64,000 nucleotides of DNA from Varroa destructor (Eukaryota; Arthropoda; Arachnida; Mesostigmata; Varroidae), in NCBI RefSeq assembly GCF_002443255.2, contig NW_019211455.1, forward strand, positions 34,005,472-34,069,471, written 5' to 3'. Under the pieces are notes generated by a model. It was not told the origin of the DNA. It searched no databases and saw nothing but the letters and a program-made list of their open reading frames with translations. Both the position numbers and the translations under genes were made by a program. Below are positions 38,953-50,591 of this stretch, one piece after another (position 1 is the first letter of the stretch; each line of letters begins with the position of its first letter).

Positions 38953-38977
38953 NNNNNNNNNNNNNNNNNNNNNNNNN
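38953..38977. other. Assembly gap of 25 N
   Basis: It separates array C from a direct copy of the last 90 bp of S2. The first base after the gap corresponds exactly to 30792, the same position used by the S1/S2 fusion at 49219. Confidence 0.99.
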
Positions 38978-39198
38978 AAGTTTTAACAACTTTTCTGTGT
39001 GAGGGAACTCTATCCTGAGACTTGACCAACGAGAACTTGGGTTTTAGCAAATATATTGCGTGTAAGATTCTGTTTTGAAATATGGCCAAAAAGATTTCTT
39101 TGACTTTTAACAATTTTGTTGTATGCGGAAATTTTGTCTGAAACTTGGCTAAAGGAAGCTTGTTTGAGTGTTAACAACTTTTGTTTATTACTTATTTT
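38978..39198 (+). repeat. Uninterrupted satellite 2 tract (empty site)
   Basis: Positions 38978-39067 are identical to 30792-30881 in direct orientation, and 39068 onward is the inverted end of S1. Across the join GTGTAAGA|TTCTGTTTTG the repeat keeps its phase: the unit starting TTTTAGCAAATATATTGCG continues into TGAAATATGGCCAAAAAGAT, as in neighbouring units. This looks like the ancestral, unfilled state of the site that carries satellite 1 at 30881 and at 14538. Confidence 0.8.
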
Positions 39199-40686
39199 GT
39201 CGGTGATTTAATTTGATTCATCGGTATTACGCCCAACCTGATGTTAACTATAAAATAAACCACTAATAATCCCGTTGCAATTACTCTCTCAGCTAGCCTG
39301 TTATCTTATTATTCAATTATTATATTTTATCGACGTGTCTTAATATTTGCCCAAGGAACTTAGCCGAATTTTAATTTATTTTTCTCGTGATATGTTGGTT
39401 TTAGTACATTTTTGCAATATTACTAGCAAGCTTTTTCGATGTTGACTTATTGACTTTGTGTGCTGGGCGCACGTAAGAAATCAGCCGAATGCGGCCACTC
39501 TAAGGGGTCAATTTGAGTCGGATAAGCAAACAAACAAATATAGTTCTAGTATAAATAGAGATTATACAGACTCATGGGCCGTATAACCAGGTTAGTACTT
39601 CGTCGCGCGTCTGCTTTGCTGTTTTAAAAACGCTTGATTCAACACATCTATTTTTGTGTCTGTAACAGTCTAGTTAAAGTACAGTATACACCAGCAGTTA
39701 TCCAGTTGCGATTACATTGCTCTATTAAGTTGTGACACTTCGGCAATTTATTAGCTTGTTCAAATATGAAGAGGTGTGATTTCTGTTGCACCTAAGGCAC
39801 CGTATAATGAAATTACAATGCACGTAATGCATCCAGTTTTAATTCTGCCAGATAATGATAGGGTTAAGTCACACGAAAACGTAAACAATAGCAGCCTTTT
39901 TTTGGCACAGACGCTACCGAATTTGTTCGTATGACATTTATAAAAAGTTTTTAAACTGAACACTCGATTGAGACTGGTTCGAATCGTTGCCTTTCCGTAA
40001 TGTGACTTACAATTTGTACTCAGTATACGTTCCATGTCAACGCCAGGAATAGTGACGCATTTCCGTGCATTTTAATGCACACCATAGCGTTTTGTTAAAG
40101 TTCTACAATATCTCTTGGCTCGCCTTTCAGAGGAGATGAAAGTATGGAACGTTTGTTTACTTAAGTAAATTAATCGTTGTTCGTTGCCAAGCTAAGTTTT
40201 TTGTATGTAGTCAATTTTTGGTTTTGTTTTAACATAGGCTAGGTTGTCAAACTCGATGTTTGCTATCATATCGATTAGTTACTGCTGACAGCTTATCCAC
40301 GGAAATTTTTACCGTCACGACTCGTTAATCGACATGTGTAATACCACAGTGCGTTTAGTTTTTAGTCTGAGTAGCGCGTAGCTTATAATGCCAACCACCG
40401 TTATTTAATGGCAACAGTAGTATGACTGTTCGTACATATACGACCAATTTGATTCTTAAATGATCTGCAAATCATTATAGTTTAGGTCATTTAGTTCACG
40501 AAGATGGCCTTGATAGGGTAAAACGACGTGTACATTTTTCATAAAAAAATTCTACTTCGTCTGCTGCTTAAACATATAGATTCTTTCATGTTTGCCCGGT
40601 GATGGTCGATCCCTGTCAATAATGAAATGCCCATCTCGTAAATTTTCAATATATTCCTTAGTTCTTGTTAGGTATATTGTCCGTCG

Positions 40687-40833
40687 CTTTAGCTTAGTGG
40701 GCAATGTATTTGCCTACAAGTCTTAGGGGCACGTTGTGGTTTAACCAAGGCATAGACGGACTTCGTTTCGTGCTGGGAGCCAGCCGATGATTCCATGACG
40801 GCGATACCAGACGTAGAACTCGAAACACAGAGG
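40687..40833 (+). repeat. tRNA-derived SINE, family member 1, copy 2
   Basis: Mirror of 12773-12919, with the A box TTAGCTTAGTGGGCA read directly on the plus strand at 40689-40703. Confidence 0.7.
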
Positions 40834-41505
40834 TATCTTATGTAAGGATAGTCCTCTCTCAAAGTTTTGAACAATTTCAGCTTACCGACATCTGCCGAGA
40901 TGTTATTCTCGCCTGTTTGAGCGACTAGTCGTATCCAATATCTATTTATCTAGATCTATGCATCTGTCTATCTACTCATCGATCGATCTAGTCGAAACGT
41001 TAACATATTGTAAACAGGACAAATCTAGAGTTAGCTGGTGAACAAACTAAAACAAGCTGATGAAACAATTACAAAAAGGTAACGAGCTTGATGAGACAAA
41101 GTAGTAGCAATGAAATAACGGTTTCCATAGCCCAGGTGAACGAATCAGATATTTAGAACAATGAACAAAAGATCGTTGAGAAGCGAGGCCCGTACTTTTG
41201 TCTGTTCTATACATATACCTTTTAAAACTTTGTGTCTGTTTATTGGTTTGCTTGCTTGTCTACTTAAGTCGACCCCGTAAAATAGCCTAGTTGGACTGAC
41301 TTTTCGCAATTCGTTGGAGTTTCATCCTGCAAAGACCTGCCCGTACTTTTTCCTAGAGCAGAGTTTGTTTTCTCTATCCTGTAGAGAGTGATGTTAATTT
41401 TAGCAAAATGGTATTTTTCTGCGATGTTTTTTTAATGCAAAAAAAGAAGTTTAATGCATATGTATGAGAAGGTTTCGCAAGCTAAAGTCGGCTATATTTT
41501 GGTGC

Positions 41506-41966
41506 GGCTTTTGTCGAAAATTTCATTCTACCGACAAAAGGGTACCCAAGTGTTTATGAGGCGAATTGCTTATGAGACCAATTGAAAGCTCTTATTGAAC
41601 TATATTAAATGCAATGCATGTTTCTATACTGATATCTCAGTTTCCAGGTTGACAATGCCCCCTGAAAAGTGAAAACTTAACGGCGTCAATTCCTTGCAAC
41701 AATCGATAGATTTTTCTACAGGTAAAATAATATTTTAGCATGAGAAAGAAATATCGCATATGGAAGCTTTTTCACTTTGGGCATGTTTTTTTGCATGGAA
41801 GTCAATATAAGGGAGATACTTCTTGGTACGAGTTGAAAGCTCTTTGTAAACTGAATCGAAATGCAATGTACATTTTATATGTAACCTTCATGTTTCGGGT
41901 CGATAATGCCATTTAAAAGGTGGAACTTAATATGTGAAGAGATCTTCTTGACACCATTCTATAGAA
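41506..41966 (-). repeat. Degenerate TTGCATT/AGCTTTCAA repeats, mirrored copy
   Basis: Mirror of 11640-12100. Confidence 0.55.
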
Positions 41967-42589
41967 CTCACCGAGCTAGAAACGCGATACATATACGTAC
42001 AACAAAAATAAACATCTCTGACCGAAAATGGCGAAAACCCTATTGATCGTATCGGCTCACCAATGTAACAATAAGTGCAAACACGTTTCGAGTAGTTATT
42101 TCAGCGAACTTATTCTACTAGTGTCTCCATTCAATGTAATACCTCTAACAATTTATTAGCAAAAGAAAATTAGCAAAAGAAACAAGTTTCCTGCGTACAA
42201 AAAATCTAAAAGAAGACTTAGCAAAATTCAAAACAAGATCCTCATACGCAAAAACGTTGTCAAAAATAAATGCTCCAGTTAGCCTGGTACTCTTTTGTAA
42301 TTTGTTAACGCTCTGAATGTATCCTGCTACTCGAAAAAACAAGTATAAATTCGATTTTAAAATTGCCAATGCCCAAACAATTCTGCTCCGGTTGTACTGG
42401 GCACGTGGTGCCATTCTGAAACCTTACTTAATCCAGATTTTATACCCTTCTACAAATATTCTAGCTTTCCTATTAAAACAGTAGTGTAATTTTGATAGCC
42501 TGTTGTACGAACCCCGGTTTTATTTTCAATAATCCTTTCTGCAACATCAATTGCTTGCCATCAATTTAAAAACGAAACGTACCAGTGGA

Positions 42590-42600
42590 TATATAAGCGC
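42590..42600 (+). promoter_or_regulatory. TATATAAGCGC box, mirror of copy 2
   Basis: Mirror of 11006-11016. It is followed by GGCACGGATAGCCGCAGGGT, which has a hairpin-like GC-rich core. Confidence 0.35.
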
Positions 42601-45458
42601 GGCACGGATAGCCGCAGGGTGCTTGCTATTGCCAGTCAAAATTAAACCGGTTTGCTTCATTTTGACGGCAGTAGAATAATATCTGGAAATACGGACCTAG
42701 TAGTGAGCTGATTATTAAGTTATCCGTGTAATCGGAAGGCCATCCGGGTCGGTATTCGATGAGGCACGCTGATGAAGTGGACCAAAGATTGTGATTATGA
42801 GCGGTCGGTTGATCAGATGATACCGAAAGTGCGACGGCATCTACATAGAGCTACATAAAACGGATTTAAAGAGGTACTATATCTTTGGGAGCAAGCCTTT
42901 TCGTTTGAGCTTTTCCTATGCGCCTGTGAAAGAAACAAAGGACGTTCCAATGATTTGTGCGTGCTAAACAGGCACTGCTAGGTAAGCTAGAGATCAAGTT
43001 CGAATACAGTGTGTCCTTGATTAATTTCTAAAAAAGAACGGCTGTCACCACTCAAAAAAAATAGAACCACAGTCGTGTTGGGACTGTGCATTTGAAAAGG
43101 TATGCGGTGACACATAACACGGATTCGCACGTCAGCTAGCCTACCGTTAAAAACTTCAAACTTTTGGAATCGTTCATAGAACATCAACTTTTTATTCTCC
43201 GAAAGCCAGTAAACCCATCGGCCTTCCGCCAATTTATTCATGAATGATTTGAAAAAAACCCTTAACTACAGAACGTATGTAGAAGTTTTCTGAGAAATAT
43301 AAGTAAAAATTCTTTGAATTTTGATCTTAATCTCTATTTACTAAAAAATATTGTTTTATAGATTAACAAACAGCGCTAACTATTTCTATCATATTTAGTC
43401 ATCGAGGCGTAGTCATATTCTGATTTAACAAATTGATTAATTGACCCAGTAGTATTTTGTGATAGAATACTCACATTGCTATGTGTCTATATATAGAAAT
43501 ATACAAACACAGGAGGCTCAAGATTAGGAAAAAGTGCGAGATGTGTGCATTTCAAGTTATCCTTACGTGAATATAGTATGTACATAGATGTGCCATTATG
43601 CACATTCTACCATACATGATTTTTTCCGTGTCAATCAAGAAGCTGACCCCGTATCCGAAAGATACGAAATTACGTGAGATAAATACATACGTTATATAAT
43701 TCATAAGTACATAGATCGATTTGCGATCATTAATATTGAGTTTTGCCAGTTCTCACGCTCTATTCTAGGTAGTCATTTGCCGGAAGGTTATACTGCCGGT
43801 TCTCTGACATTTATCACTAACGAAACATTATCGCAAAAAATAATGTTAAGTTAATCGGACATTAGTTGTAAGGAGGTTTGATATAAGAATAAGCATATGA
43901 ATGAATAAAAGAATATTCTCCTACAACACAACAGTTACAACATCCGTCTAAACTAAACGGTTGAGTAACCCAAGTAGTTTTTTTAATTTGTGTTCCAAAA
44001 AGACAAGTCGAACACAAATCCTAGCATATACTCTGGCTCTCGAATAAATTGGGACTTCTATCCATCTCAAGTCAATGTGCACAGCTACCAATCCGTGGCC
44101 CAGTTATTTATCACTTTATGAATTTTAAGAAACCTAATAGAGACTATTTATACAATGATTTATTATCGAAGGGTGCGCAATAATGCAAGTCCACGTCACC
44201 ATAGCTCATGTACACGATCCTAAGTTGAGCTTTTTATATAACAAAAAAAAACTTACATTTACCTTGACTCTTCCGTGGTTTAGTACAGGACGAACTGTTA
44301 CTGATCGCCCATAGGTTAAAACACATAAATATTAGTAAAGATCTCGCTAAATGGATTACGAGGTGTATAAAAGAGAGATATTTTATATTAAGGTAACTAA
44401 TGGTGAATGAATGAGAATTATTTCAGCATGCTATGCGTTAAGTCTCTGCGTAGTATTTTACTATAAACAGCCATCTCTGTACGTAAATGCGTTTCCGTCT
44501 ACTATAAAAGTATAATCAAAGTGCACCTTAAATTTTTTCCATTGTAATCTTTTAATGATTTTGGAATCGAAGTTGTGAGGGAGCTCTATGACGCAGACAA
44601 ACCAATCAACAACACTTGTAGCACACATACCTTTTACATATAATTAAGGACACTAAATTCGGAGTAAAATAAAAATATGTATATTATTGTAAGCTTTGGT
44701 AGTCGTGTGTCGAAGAAACTTGAAGTACAATAATTACATCAGAATAATAATATGCGGAAGAGCAGAAGGACAATATAGAGAACAACATGTAGAGTTCTGT
44801 TATCACCAAACAAAACAATTTTCGTAGTGGACAAAAATTTCCTCAATAAAAGTAGCGAGTATAGGTAAAAGAGATAATATGTAATCGTGCAGTTCGAATA
44901 GCACGAAAATGATCCGATAATATACAGTAGCGTCCCCACTTATATCTCAGTATAAGCAACAAAAAAAGCGATCCGGCTATTCTATGTTGACAAATGCTCA
45001 CTCCTTTCACTTACCTTCAGTTTTGGTTAAGTAGAGCCAATTCCATTCTCAACAAGATTATTTTATTCTGATTTACTAAGGAAATTATTGTTGTTTTCAA
45101 AAACTGTATTTTTTTTCAAATCTCAGTTTTTGATATTGTCGTAACAAGTATGTTCATCAACGCCAATCAACGAACGAAAAAAGACAGGTTCAGCAATATG
45201 GCTGCATAAGTTGAATTTTTATAATTGATCAGAAGGCTATTAGCACAGATTAGCTAAATTCAACACACGTCGACTCACTGTAAGATAACTTACCTTACTC
45301 GGCAACGTTAACTGCTAATGCATGCAATTTAAGCCATCAAAATACTTCGTCAAACTTTTAGACATAAAATGAATTGCTTCAGAAGGGATTTTTTTTTATT
45401 AAGTTTTATCGTCGTGCCAAAGCTACTCACGGTACAAAATTTTGGATCCTTTGATATC

Positions 45459-45466
<8 letters not shown>

Positions 45467-45491
<25 letters not shown>
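45467..45491. repeat. AT dinucleotide microsatellite, mirrored copy
   Basis: Mirror of 8115-8139, with identical length. Confidence 0.95.
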
Positions 45492-45528
45492 CATAATTTA
45501 AATATATCAATAAATATACGTCTACAGC

Positions 45529-45539
45529 TATATAAGCGC
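45529..45539 (+). promoter_or_regulatory. TATATAAGCGC box, mirror of copy 1
   Basis: Mirror of 8067-8077. It lies about 80 bp upstream of the ATG at 45619. Confidence 0.4.
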
Positions 45540-45615
45540 AGATCGGGTGGCTGTGAAGCGCTCGTTACCGCCACCCAGCACTTAGCCAATCTCCTTCATT
45601 TTTAGTGGCAGCAAT

Positions 45616-46009
45616 AAGATGGCTAGCGATTCAGTCGAGATTACAAAAGAGTTGCTCCTCAGGCGGCTGGTTGATCGGAAACGGCATGTAATAAAGTTCG
45701 CCTAGAGAAGGTACAACCAGTGGACTAAATAGAGACTCGCGAAGTCAGGCTGTGAGGTGGGCGCGTAGATTTTTGCAAGTAGTGGTCCGCGCTCGATTCG
45801 ATTTGAAGATTGGTGCAGAGGAGACTTGAAAGAGCATAGAAGACTTATACAGACGCTTTCTTCCGAGGAAGGACGGGTCGTCGGAGGAGTTCTTCTATTA
45901 TTGCAAAGAAGCGGGCAAGATGTTTATTGAGTATCCAGCGGCCTCTGTTACGTGAACGAGGTGTGAATATTGAATTCTGTGTGTTCTTGAACGGCACGAT
46001 CAGCATTGC
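45616..46009 (+). pseudogene. Possible decayed retroelement gag-like ORF, copy 2
   Basis: Mirror of 7597-7990, here on the plus strand. The ATG is at 45619 and the first frame ends at a TAG after FA. The best-preserved run, EDLYRRFLPRKDGSSEEFFY then YCKEAGKMFIEYPAASVT, is at 45839-45955. The damage is identical to copy 1, so the decay happened before the duplication. Confidence 0.3.
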
Positions 46010-47444
46010 CTTTTCCACCCGGCAAAGGTAATCTCCTACCTTGAATTAGCCCAAGTGCTGCGAGATTATATACCGGAGCTATGTGGCACTTGTGTGGACG
46101 CGGAACGCTTCTTACGCACGCAAAGACGGAGAAGAGACTGTTTAGAGCTTCGTTTCAAAACTCTGTCTTGGCCCTTTAACCAGGTGGTTATCCACCTTTA
46201 ATTGTAATCATCATGACTAAAGGAAGGGGTTATTAAAAAAACGCCACATCGCTCCTCTGTGCTTTCCGTGCATGGATGGATGTTTAGTGTTACTTCAGAT
46301 CCATGATAAAGGAGTTACTCAGTTGCTATTATGCTTGTGTTTCTCTTTGCGCCCTTTGGCGCTCTTCGTCTTCAGATCTCCTTTGTTTGTCATATGCTAT
46401 GAAGGAAAGCCACCCTAGTGACCCATGAACCCAGCGATGTAAGCATGCTTTCATAATAACTTTGATTGTTCTCTATATGCGACCATATCCTATTTTGCGC
46501 CTTCCGAGAGCTCTGCATTAAAAAATAGCGTGCTCCGGGTCGTCCGACAGACCCAAGTCGCACATAAGGCAAATGGTAACCTGAATTTTCCTGATTTCCT
46601 CCATCAACTGTCCATCAACCAAAAACTGCCTATGGCCAAAAAGCATTTATGTTATTCTATATGAAAGCTTACTTCATGACCTGTCAAATTATTGTTTATG
46701 TCAAGTATGAGGCTACGGGTCCAGTAGCCCGCGCCCTGTGGTTCAATTCGCTTTCGTTGTTGTTGCCATCTTCCTTTTTTGTTGTCTCTATTTCCATTTA
46801 GGTATCGCTCAGCCAATTCGCACACCACAAGAGTTCAGGAAATTAGCCTAGCTAAGAGTTTTTATATATTCTATAGGCCCTAGTCACCTTTATGGTTACT
46901 GCCCGTTGACCGGATAGAAGCGAATTTGTGTTGTTTCTTCTTAAACGTCTAGTTTGACCAAGATATGCGTACAGTTATGCAGTCTCACTGCCTTATAATA
47001 ACAAACTGAACTTTTGAAGTAGAACAATCGAAATTCATTAGATACGTGGCGTGATATCGATTAAAAAAATAATAACTGTTGCTTTCGTTGAAAGCATCTC
47101 AATACTTTATGAGAATACGAATAATCCTATGTTTGGTCGTTTCCGAAGATCTAAAAACGTTTTTTTATCTATCGGGTGAGTAAAACGATGCCGGTTGATT
47201 TCGTCCTTCTTTCTCTGTACTTGTTAATAGGCAAGGGTTCACAGACTGTTGAGCGATAAACACAGCCTATAAAGAAGGAAAGTATTATGGCGATGACCCG
47301 TAAGTGTCGCATAGAATAAGGACGACATTTTTTCAATGGTGAAATAATTGATCACTGAGGTAATTAGTCCTGAAAAAACCGATTGGTTTACGGCCAGATA
47401 GAATGACCCAGAAGACTACAAACCGAAAAACAAAAAAAAAGTTA

Positions 47445-48080
47445 CGACATCGCTTAAGGAGCAATATGAATGCAGACCCAACGACCTCAACATACCGTCG
47501 TGTTCAATAACTCGCCCTATCGACGAGTACTTTGCGACTAATTTTGAAGCACAAATTACATCTTTATTCCCACGAAGTACGGCTGACTTAACCATTAAGG
47601 ATGCAGAATTATCGCGGAAGTCGTTTGTTCACTGATCTCTTGCTGAAGCACAATGCATCTACTGGCGACTTTTTGGTAACATCGTCTAATCCGGTGAAGC
47701 TCATCTTCCACTGCAAGGCTACGTGAATAGATGAAATTGTTACATTTGAGGCTCAAGAATGGGTGTCGAGTGACTGCCTACAAAAAGTTGCTGTATGGCG
47801 TATAAAGCAAAGATGCCGTTAGGCGTTTTTTTTTTTCGAAAATGGTGGTGGAACCGCAGCAATCGTTGACTTTTCCGAACTTTTCTGTGGCCCAAAATGA
47901 GTACGTTGGGTGCACGTAGTGTTTGGTTTCAGCAAGATAGGACAACTAACCAGCGCCAGAAGCAATCACTCGGTTTGAAATGCCATTCCCAGACCGACTG
48001 ATTTTGATACACGGCTGAAACATTGCATAGCCGCCCAGGGCCTGTGACCTGACTCCCCTCGATTTTTTCTACAGGACTTT
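47445..48080 (+). pseudogene. Degenerate mariner transposase, copy 2
   Basis: Mirror of 5526-6161, readable on the plus strand. The linker-like RRVQ is at 47496, SGEAHL at 47690-47707, the GYVN block just after it, FQQD at 47927-47938, and ACDLTPLDFF near 48040-48069. The first catalytic position is GGT (glycine) instead of an aspartate codon. The second (GAT at 47936) and third (GAC at 48046) acidic codons remain, about 110 bases apart with a frame change between them. This is close to the 34-37 residue spacing of mariner relatives. The stops and indels are the same as in copy 1. Confidence 0.82.
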
Positions 48081-49680
48081 ATGAATAACAGAAGCTACCA
48101 TCCAACGTCGAAAACAATTCACGTTCGTACTTTTGAAGTGATTCGTGAAACTAACATCAAATTCTGCGAATTTACGATTCAAAATTACGTGAAAAGAATC
48201 GAGTTATGTAAATGCTTTTGTCTTCATTGTCCTCCATGAATTGTGTAAATTTAGCTGCCGGGGCTAAGCTAACGTAAGAAAAAAACATGCATAAAACTTG
48301 CTTTTCTTTTCTATTGCGGCAGTATTGAAACTGCTCAATAACTTTTGCAAATACTCTTGCGCTCCATACTTCAAGTTGCATCCAGGTGGTCTTGTAAGCG
48401 GACTGATAATAACCACCATAAAGCAGTTTATATCTAAAGGAAAAATCATAAATATGAGTAAAGAACGCGCAGGACACTAAAAAGCAAAGTTAAATACAGC
48501 TAGTGCAAGAATTATTAGGTATTTATTTTGAATTTGTACATAATTATTGGCCCGTTTGGTTTACTTAAACTGCACTGAAAGGGAAAAAGGTCTATGTCAA
48601 TTCTTTTCCGAAATGAGCGAAGGTCTGCGGATGTGTCAGTTGAAAGTTTCGACCTTTTTAGCAAGAGCTATGGACAATTCCATAAGCACATACGTCAGAC
48701 TGCTAAAAACGCTATTGCAAAAAGATCTTACTTGAAGATAAATTGGTATTTATATATGATGATTTCCGCAAAAAATAGGCTTTCCGTGATTGCTGATGTG
48801 AAAGACTGCTAAAATTTTATAGGATCGATTGGTTTCAATAACCACATTAGTACAGGTCTTGAAGTTTCAATTCTGCAACTTTCGCGTACTGACTATATTT
48901 AAAAGAATCTTCCATATGATGTTGTGAGCCCTTTAAAGGTCTTCGCCATGGTTTTATGTGATCACTACGTCCTTCTTGGTGTTAGATATACATCTCAGTT
49001 ATAATAATAAACTTGAACACAATTTCAAAAGCATTGGGATGATTTCAGGCAACGTTGGACAGACTTTGTCCCTACATATGTCAAAAATTAATACTGCGAT
49101 TTCCGACGACTATCGTTATCTACTAAAACAAAAATACAAGGAAGACGTTTAGTGACGGTTTCAGTATAACAAAGCCCAGTTACTAAGAAATCTTCTCGCT
49201 CAATCACGTCGTCAATCATAAACCAGTGTGCTCTAGCTAAGTTTCATGAAAATACAAAGAAGTGGTTAAAACAAACGTTTTTTTTGGCCATGTTTTAGGA
49301 CAACATTTCCACATACAAAAAAGTTAAAACTTATATAAGTCCCCCATTGGCCAAGTCTCAGAACAGAGTTTCCTCATACAAGCAAAAGTTGTTAATCTCT
49401 GTTATCACTTATCTTTGTTGTATTACTATTATTTGTTCTTTTTATGTGTCTGACCCCAATCGATTGCTTTAAATGTTCGGATCGGTTGATTTTGGGTGAA
49501 CAGCTAGGGTATTATCTGAGATAGAGCTGCACGTAAGTTAAAATCTATTGGATCAATATTTATTCTTGGGGAAGTTTAGTTTCTCATCCCATTGAATATA
49601 GTTTTAACTTGGACAAGTCACTCATTCTTTGTTTGTTTTTAGCGGTTTTTCTCGTATACATGTCTGGTATACATGAAAAA

Positions 49681-50321
49681 GTCTTACGAGCTAAACTGGA
49701 CTATTTGTAGTGGAGTTTGCATTGGAAAAAATGTTCAACACATGTCTGTATGCTCTAAGGTTTCGAGAAGCCAAAATTTGACATAGTGTTCCACGTAAGG
49801 GGGTTTCATATCGAAGCCAATCGATAGATCTCGACGATCTTAATAAAAACGTGTTTTGACCAAAATCCTATCAAGTATCAATTAGGAAGTTGGAACATTT
49901 TATACGACAAATGTCATAGTCTATCTTTCCGAGCATTTTTTAAAAGATTTTGTGAGAATAATCCTAAAATATCGAAAACATTTTTTTCTTATACAAAGTA
50001 TTATTTCGTCAACACCAATCCGATGATTTTGACGGATTGAGTAAAAATGCAATGCATAAATCTATGGCTAAAACTGACACTCCGTCGTGGAAAAGATTAG
50101 AAATTGTGTTTTTTTGCTGGTGTAACATTTTTTCCATTGAAATCTACGTCAGTGGTCATTTCTTAACACCAATCAAAGGTACTCGATGAAATTAATCAAA
50201 ATGCAAGGTACGTTCATGTACCTAATTTTAAATTTTCGGCTCAGAAGTGCCGTTTGAAGGGTAAAAACTTGAGTTATACTTCAAGATTAAAAATGTTTTT
50301 CTTAATGCCAATCAATAAATA
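49681..50321 (-). repeat. Degenerate GATTGGTGTTAAGAAAT repeats, mirrored copy
   Basis: Mirror of 29690-30330. Confidence 0.55.
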
Positions 50322-50436
50322 CAGACAAACTGAATAAAATGTAATAGCGATATTTAAAATTGATATATTTGAGTGAAAACTGTGGATCGTATTATTTTGC
50401 GTACGTTACAGTAGATTAATAGAATCAAATCAATTG

Positions 50437-50591
50437 GCTCTATTTTCGAGTTTTGCGTCCGATACCGCCGTTAGGCACTTTATCAGACGGCTAGCCCCAG
50501 TACGAAATAAAACGTGTTTATGACGTGATTCGAACGTAGAACACAACACATCCCTAAGATAGGCAAACAAGTACGTCACGGGCTATCACGG
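50437..50591 (-). repeat. tRNA-derived SINE, family member 2, copy 2
   Basis: Mirror of 29420-29574. Confidence 0.72.

Larger units (their letters stand above)
39068..49219 (-). repeat. S1, inverted right copy
   Basis: Exact reverse complement of 4387-14538 wherever compared. It carries the mirrored mariner fossil, gag-like fragment, SINE and TATA-like boxes. No gene was seen outside those elements. At 49219 it joins directly to inverted S2 with at most one shared base. Confidence 0.97.

Noticed and set aside
40687..40760. Functional tRNA gene
   Set aside because: A-box-like and B-box-like motifs are present, but no acceptor stem or cloverleaf forms. The shared downstream blocks identify it as a SINE.
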